Source: Prorocentrum cordatum
Taxonomy: Eukaryota > Sar > Dinophyceae > Prorocentrales > Prorocentraceae
NCBI GenBank assembly: GCA_963575745.1
Contig: CAUYUJ010014174.1
Span: forward strand, 159,001-223,000
DNA: 64,000 nucleotides
Reading direction: 5' to 3'
Positions 60,433 through 64,000 of this stretch are shown piece after piece. Made by a program: the position numbers and the translations under genes. How positions within the stretch are numbered: the first letter of the stretch is position 1; each line of letters starts with the position of its first letter. The notes under the pieces are model-generated. The model saw only the letters and a program-made list of their open reading frames with translations, did not search any database and was not told the origin of the DNA.

Positions 60433-60580
60433 TTCTAGACCTCCCCGACGGGGTCGGAGCGCATGGGGTCGGAGAGTGGCCCCGATGCGTCGCCGACGAC
60501 GCGGGTGCATCGCCAGCGCTTCGGCGATGCATCGCCGATGCATCGGCAATGTGGGGCGATCCTCCGACCCCAATTCCCTG
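60433..60580. mobile_element. TIR element I, copy 2 (truncated)
   Basis: CTAGACCTCCCCGACGGGGT, interior GATGCATCGCCGATGCATCG, right end CCTCCGACCCC. Confidence 0.55.
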
Positions 60581-60688
60581 CAGTATGGTTTCATCGTGGG
60601 CGCAATATGGGCCAATCTTGTTTGAAGTTCATCGATCAGGGCAACCCTTTGTGATAACGGCGGGCGTGAGGGGAAAGGGGGATTGCAA

Positions 60689-60768
60689 CGTCACGATTCG
60701 CGCCGGCGCCGTCTGGGCATTCCCAGAAAATTGCTTATTCCCAGACGGCGCCAGCGCGAATCGTGACG
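60689..60768. repeat. 80-bp inverted repeat
   Basis: Arms of 33 nt (CGTCACGATTCGCGCCGGCG / complement) with one mismatch, around AAAATTGCTTA. Confidence 0.85.
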
Positions 60769-60853
60769 TGACCAGGGGGAGGGGAGGGGGGGGTGGCGGG
60801 GCCGGTAACGAGCGCTTTCGCGAATGATCAAAAGTTTGTTCTCATCGCTCTGA

Positions 60854-61031
60854 CAGTGGAGGCCCATTCCAAGCAACACCCTGCTTGCCCCTAAGATGCC
60901 CTGTGTTTCTTGCTTTTCGATGGCTCTGCTGCGGAAGGCGTGACGCTCCCACACCACCGAAATCCATGGACGTCCTGGGGTCTCAGGGTTGGGTCCCCTG
61001 TGGAAGGTCTCTCGTGGACTGGCCCCCACTG
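60854..61031 (+). mobile_element. MITE-F copy 2
   Basis: 178 bp, inverted relative to copy 1, sharing CTTTTCGATGGCTCTGCTGC / complement-like interior and GGACGTCCTGGGGTCTCAGG. Confidence 0.75.
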
Positions 61032-61184
61032 CACGAGGGTTTCCCAGAAGCCGCGTCCTTACCTAACACGTTGCGAGCAGAGGCGCGGCGCGGCGGGTGT
61101 CGGATGTCCGGGCCGCGCGCGCATGCGCGCGCCCCGCCGCGCCCGACGAGCCCACCGCGGGGCGCAGGCCTCGCGCCGCCCCGA

Positions 61185-61365
61185 GGGAGGAGGAGGACGA
61201 GGAGGAGGAGGAGGACGACGAGGAGGAGGAGAAGGAAGGAGGGGGAAAAGGGAGGAGGAGAAGGAGGAGGGAGGAGGAGAAGGAGGAGGAGGAGGAGGAG
61301 GAGAAGGGAGGAGGAAAAGGGAGGAGGAGAAGGGAGGAGGAGCAGGAGGAGGAGTCGGAGGACGG
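61185..61365. repeat. (GGA)n tract
   Basis: GAGGAGGAAGGAGG repeats. Confidence 0.9.
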
Positions 61366-61764
61366 CAACCGCCACGACCACCAGCGCCACGACCACGACC
61401 AGCGCCAGCACGACGACCACCGCGACCACCGCCAGCAAGCACCACGACCACGACTGCACGACAGCGCCACGACCACGACCACTGCCACTTCCGACCTGAC
61501 TGCCAACGCCCCCGTCCGCCCCGCCCCTCCCCTCCCCTCTCCCCGCCCCTGCCGGGCCGCCCTTGCAGCCGCGCGGGCCTTGCGCCCCCCACCCCCTGCC
61601 TTTCCGCCTCGCCTCCCCCTCCTTCTTCTCCCTGTAAGTAGTAAAGTATAATTCATGTGGGGCCCCTCGCCGAATGCGGCGGGCGCGAGGGAGCGATCGG
61701 ATCGACCACTCCGGCCGCCCCAGGGGTCCCGTTCGCGGGTGCAGGTCCCTTCTGTGAGCCCTTG
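61366..61764. other. No gene seen
   Basis: CACGACCAC repeats (61370-61485), then C-rich DNA. Confidence 0.5.
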
Positions 61765-62220
61765 GGGCCGTGGCGGGAGGAGGAAGAGGAGGAGGAGGAG
61801 GGAGAGGAGGAGGAGGAGGAGGAGGAGGAGAAAGAGGAGGAGGAGGAGGAGGGAGGAGGAGGAGGAGGAGGAGGAGGAGGAGGAGGAGGGGAGGAGGAGG
61901 AGGAGGAGGAGGAGGAGGAGGGAGGAGGAGGAGGGGGAGGGAGGGGGAGGGGAGGGGAGGGGGAGGAGGGGAGGGGGAGGGGGAGGAGGAGGAGGAGGAG
62001 GAGGAGGAGGAGGAGGAGGAGGAGGAGTGAGGAGGAGGAGGAGGAGGAGGAGGAGGAGAAGGAGGGAGGAGGAGGAGGAGGGAGGGATGGGGGGGAGGAG
62101 GAAGAGGAGGAGGAGGAGGAGGAGGAGGAGGAGGAGAAAGAGGAGGAGGAAGAGGAGAGGAGGAGGAGGAGGAGGAGGAGGAGGAAGAGGAGGAGGAGGA
62201 GGAGGAGGAGGAGGGGGAGC
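61765..62220. repeat. Long (GGA)n tract
   Basis: About 450 bp of purine repeat, complementary to 62395-62725. Confidence 0.95.
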
Positions 62221-62239
62221 GTGCACTTTCCCCCCGCGC

Positions 62240-62340
62240 GTGGAGGTCGACCGCCACAAGAGCCGCGCGGAAAGCGCCGAGCGGGAGCGCGACATGCACA
62301 TGGAGGCGGGCCCCCCCCGCGGCTGGGGCAAAGCCAGGGC
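62240..62340 (+). other. Exon-like island 10
   Basis: VEVDRHKSRAESAERERDMH then MEAGPP: charged, helical, between (GGA)n and (CCT)n. Confidence 0.3.
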
Positions 62341-62394
62341 TCGGCGCTGCCAACGCTCCTGTGCGCACAGGCAGCGCCCCCTCCCAGCCTCTTC

Positions 62395-62725
62395 CTCCCT
62401 CCTCCTCCTTCCCCTCCGCCTCCTTCTCTCCTCCTCCTCCTCCTCCTCCTCGCTTCGTCTCCTGCTCCTCCTCCATCCTCCCTCCTCTCTCCTCCTGCTC
62501 CTCCTGCTCCTCCCCTCCCCCTCTTCGTCCTCCTTTTCCTCGTCCTCCTCCTCCTCCTCCTCCTTCTCCTCCTCCTCCTCCTCTTTCTCCTCCTCCTCCT
62601 CCTCCTCCTGCTCCTCCTCCTCCTCCTCCCTCCTCTCCCCCCTCCTCCTACTTCCTCCTGCTCCTTCTCCTCCTTGCTCCTCCCTTCTCTCTTCTCTGTC
62701 CTCGCTCCTCCTGCCCCCTTCTCCG
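62395..62725. repeat. Long (CCT)n tract
   Basis: CCTCCTCCT repeats, opposite in strand composition to 61765-62220. Confidence 0.95.
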
Positions 62726-62969
62726 AGCAGCCCTGGCTGGCCTCGACAAGCCCCCCAGAGTAGTCCGGGGCGGTCTCAGCACTGCGGTGCCGCCCCTGTG
62801 GGGGGCTCCGCGCCGTCAGGGTTCTGCCGTGAAGGCCGCCTGTGACCGCCTGTCGATGGGTCTCTAGGCGCCAGCCGCAGCCGCACCGGTTGGCACGGCG
62901 GCGGCCCTGAGATCCCCGCGTCGTGAAGCAAAAGCAGTCGTGGCCGGAAGCAAAGTCATAAGTCGGGCC

Positions 62970-63150
62970 TGTCCCTCTACAGGATGAATATCCCAAAATG
63001 GCCAAAAAATAATATGGGGACGATTTTTCTTTTTACCTAACAGCGAAGACTGATAGGTTTCTAGTGGTGTCAAAAGAGAGCATCTTCACGCCCCAGGGGG
63101 GTCTGGGCGGGATCCGGACGGGTGCCGGGGACTCTTTTTTCAGCTAACAG
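62970..63150. repeat. Leader of satellite module, copy 2
   Basis: CCCTCTACAGGATG.., CCTAACAGCGAAGACTGATA, GGTTTCTAGTGGTGTCAAAA; matches 56026-56156 without a foldback element. Confidence 0.8.
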
Positions 63151-63426
63151 TAACGCACTTCGTGGTCTTCGAGTTCCCAGAACTCAATTCCTGGGCATGA
63201 TCTTGAATGCCCGGAGCCAACTGTCGGCCACTTCGTGGTCTTCGAGTTCCCAGAACTCCATTCCTGGGCATGATTTTGAATGCCCGGAACCAACTGTAGG
63301 CCATTTTGTGGTCTTCGAGTTCCCAGAATTCCATTCCTGGACATGATTTTGAATGCCCGGAGCCAATTGTAGGCCACTTCGTGTTCTTCGAGTTCCCTGA
63401 ACTCCATTCCCGGGCCACATTTTGAA
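63151..63426 (-). repeat. 73-bp satellite, block 2
   Basis: About four copies of the 56157-56576 unit. Confidence 0.95.
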
Positions 63427-64000
63427 TGCTGAGGCAGGCTGATGCTGAGGCTGAGGCAGGCTGAGGCTGAAGCAGGCTGAGGCTGAGGACGAGGCCGACG
63501 GCAGACTGAGGCTGAGGTTGAAGCAGGCTGAGGCTGAGGCTGCTGCAGGCTGAGGCTGAGGCTGAGGCAGGCTGATGCTGAGGCAGGCTGAGGCTGAGGC
63601 TGAGGCTGCAGGCTGAGGCTGAGGCAGGCTGAGGCTGAGGCCGAGGCTGAAGGCAGACTGAGGCTGAGGCTGAAGCAGGCTGAGGGCTGAGGCTGAGGCT
63701 GAGGCAGCTGAGGCTGAGCTGAGGCTGAGGCAGGCTGAGGCTGAGGCGAGGCCGAGGCAGACTGAGGCTGAGGCTGAAGCCTGAGGCTGAGGCAGGCTGA
63801 GGCTGAGGCTGAGGCAGGCTGATGCTGAAGCAGGCTGAGGCTGAGGCTGAGGCTGATGAGGCTGAGGCTGAGGCAGGCTGAGGCTGAGGCTGAAGGCAGA
63901 TTGAGGCTGAGGCTGAAGCCTGCTGAGGCTGAGGCAGAGGCAGGCTGAGGCTGAGGCTTAGGCAGGCTGATGCTGAGGCAGGCTGAGGCTGAGGCGGAGG
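63427..64000 (-). repeat. CTGAGG array, block 2 (runs off the window)
   Basis: Same hexamer-based array as 56577-57215, more degenerate, cut by the window end. Confidence 0.95.

Noticed and set aside
61063-63005. Ser-, Pro-, Gly- and Arg-rich frames of several hundred codons on both strands
   Set aside because: Artefacts of (GGA)n and (CCT)n tracts; open in most frames.

Overview
The window looks like nuclear DNA of a dinoflagellate, most plausibly a high-GC species of the Prorocentrum type. The evidence is indirect. There are tyrosine-recombinase (YR) retrotransposons with split direct repeats, one carrying a cytosine-methyltransferase-like domain. There is a LINE with a Val-Val-Asp-Asp reverse transcriptase. 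A probable relict of the dinoflagellate spliced leader is present (54251-54274). The DNA is GC-rich, full of microsatellites and satellites, and nearly free of host genes. No rRNA, tRNA, CRISPR array or complete host gene was recognised.

Layout. 1-6480: a minus-strand LINE, exactly bounded by a 15-bp target-site duplication inside a (GGA)n tract. It has an intact ORF1 (zinc finger and coiled coil) and an ORF2 (endonuclease, RT, RNase H) broken by frameshifts. 6.5-20.2 kb: decamer arrays, duplicated (GCC)n blocks, microsatellites, a 150-160-bp satellite family, and several short inverted-repeat transposons. 20.24-27.04 kb: YR retroelement 1, decayed, ending in a methyltransferase-like domain. 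27.07-37.56 kb: YR retroelement 2, apparently intact, with four ORFs. Its last ORF joins a DnaJ J domain to a tyrosine recombinase. The two elements lie head to tail, separated and bordered by (TA)n. 37.6-64 kb: GA, CCT, CAA and other simple repeats, three copies of a (CAA)n-bordered composite element, at least six copies of a nested-hairpin foldback element, further MITE families (A, B, C, F, H, I), and two copies of a 73-bp satellite joined to a CTGAGG higher-order array.

How the parts work together. Both YR elements have the order A1 - genes - B1 - A2 - B2, as in Ngaro/PAT-like elements. Both begin with a small membrane-protein ORF0 whose stop overlaps the start of the Gag-like ORF1 (TGATG), then RT/RNase H, then recombinase. 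Element 2 has identical A and B copies and open ORFs, so it looks young. Element 1 has nine differences in 150 bp between B1 and B2, several frameshifts and lost catalytic residues, so it looks older.

Short, charged, exon-like islands sit on the plus strand between long polypyrimidine or polypurine tracts. They could be small exons of a host gene with repeat-filled introns, but this is only a hypothesis.
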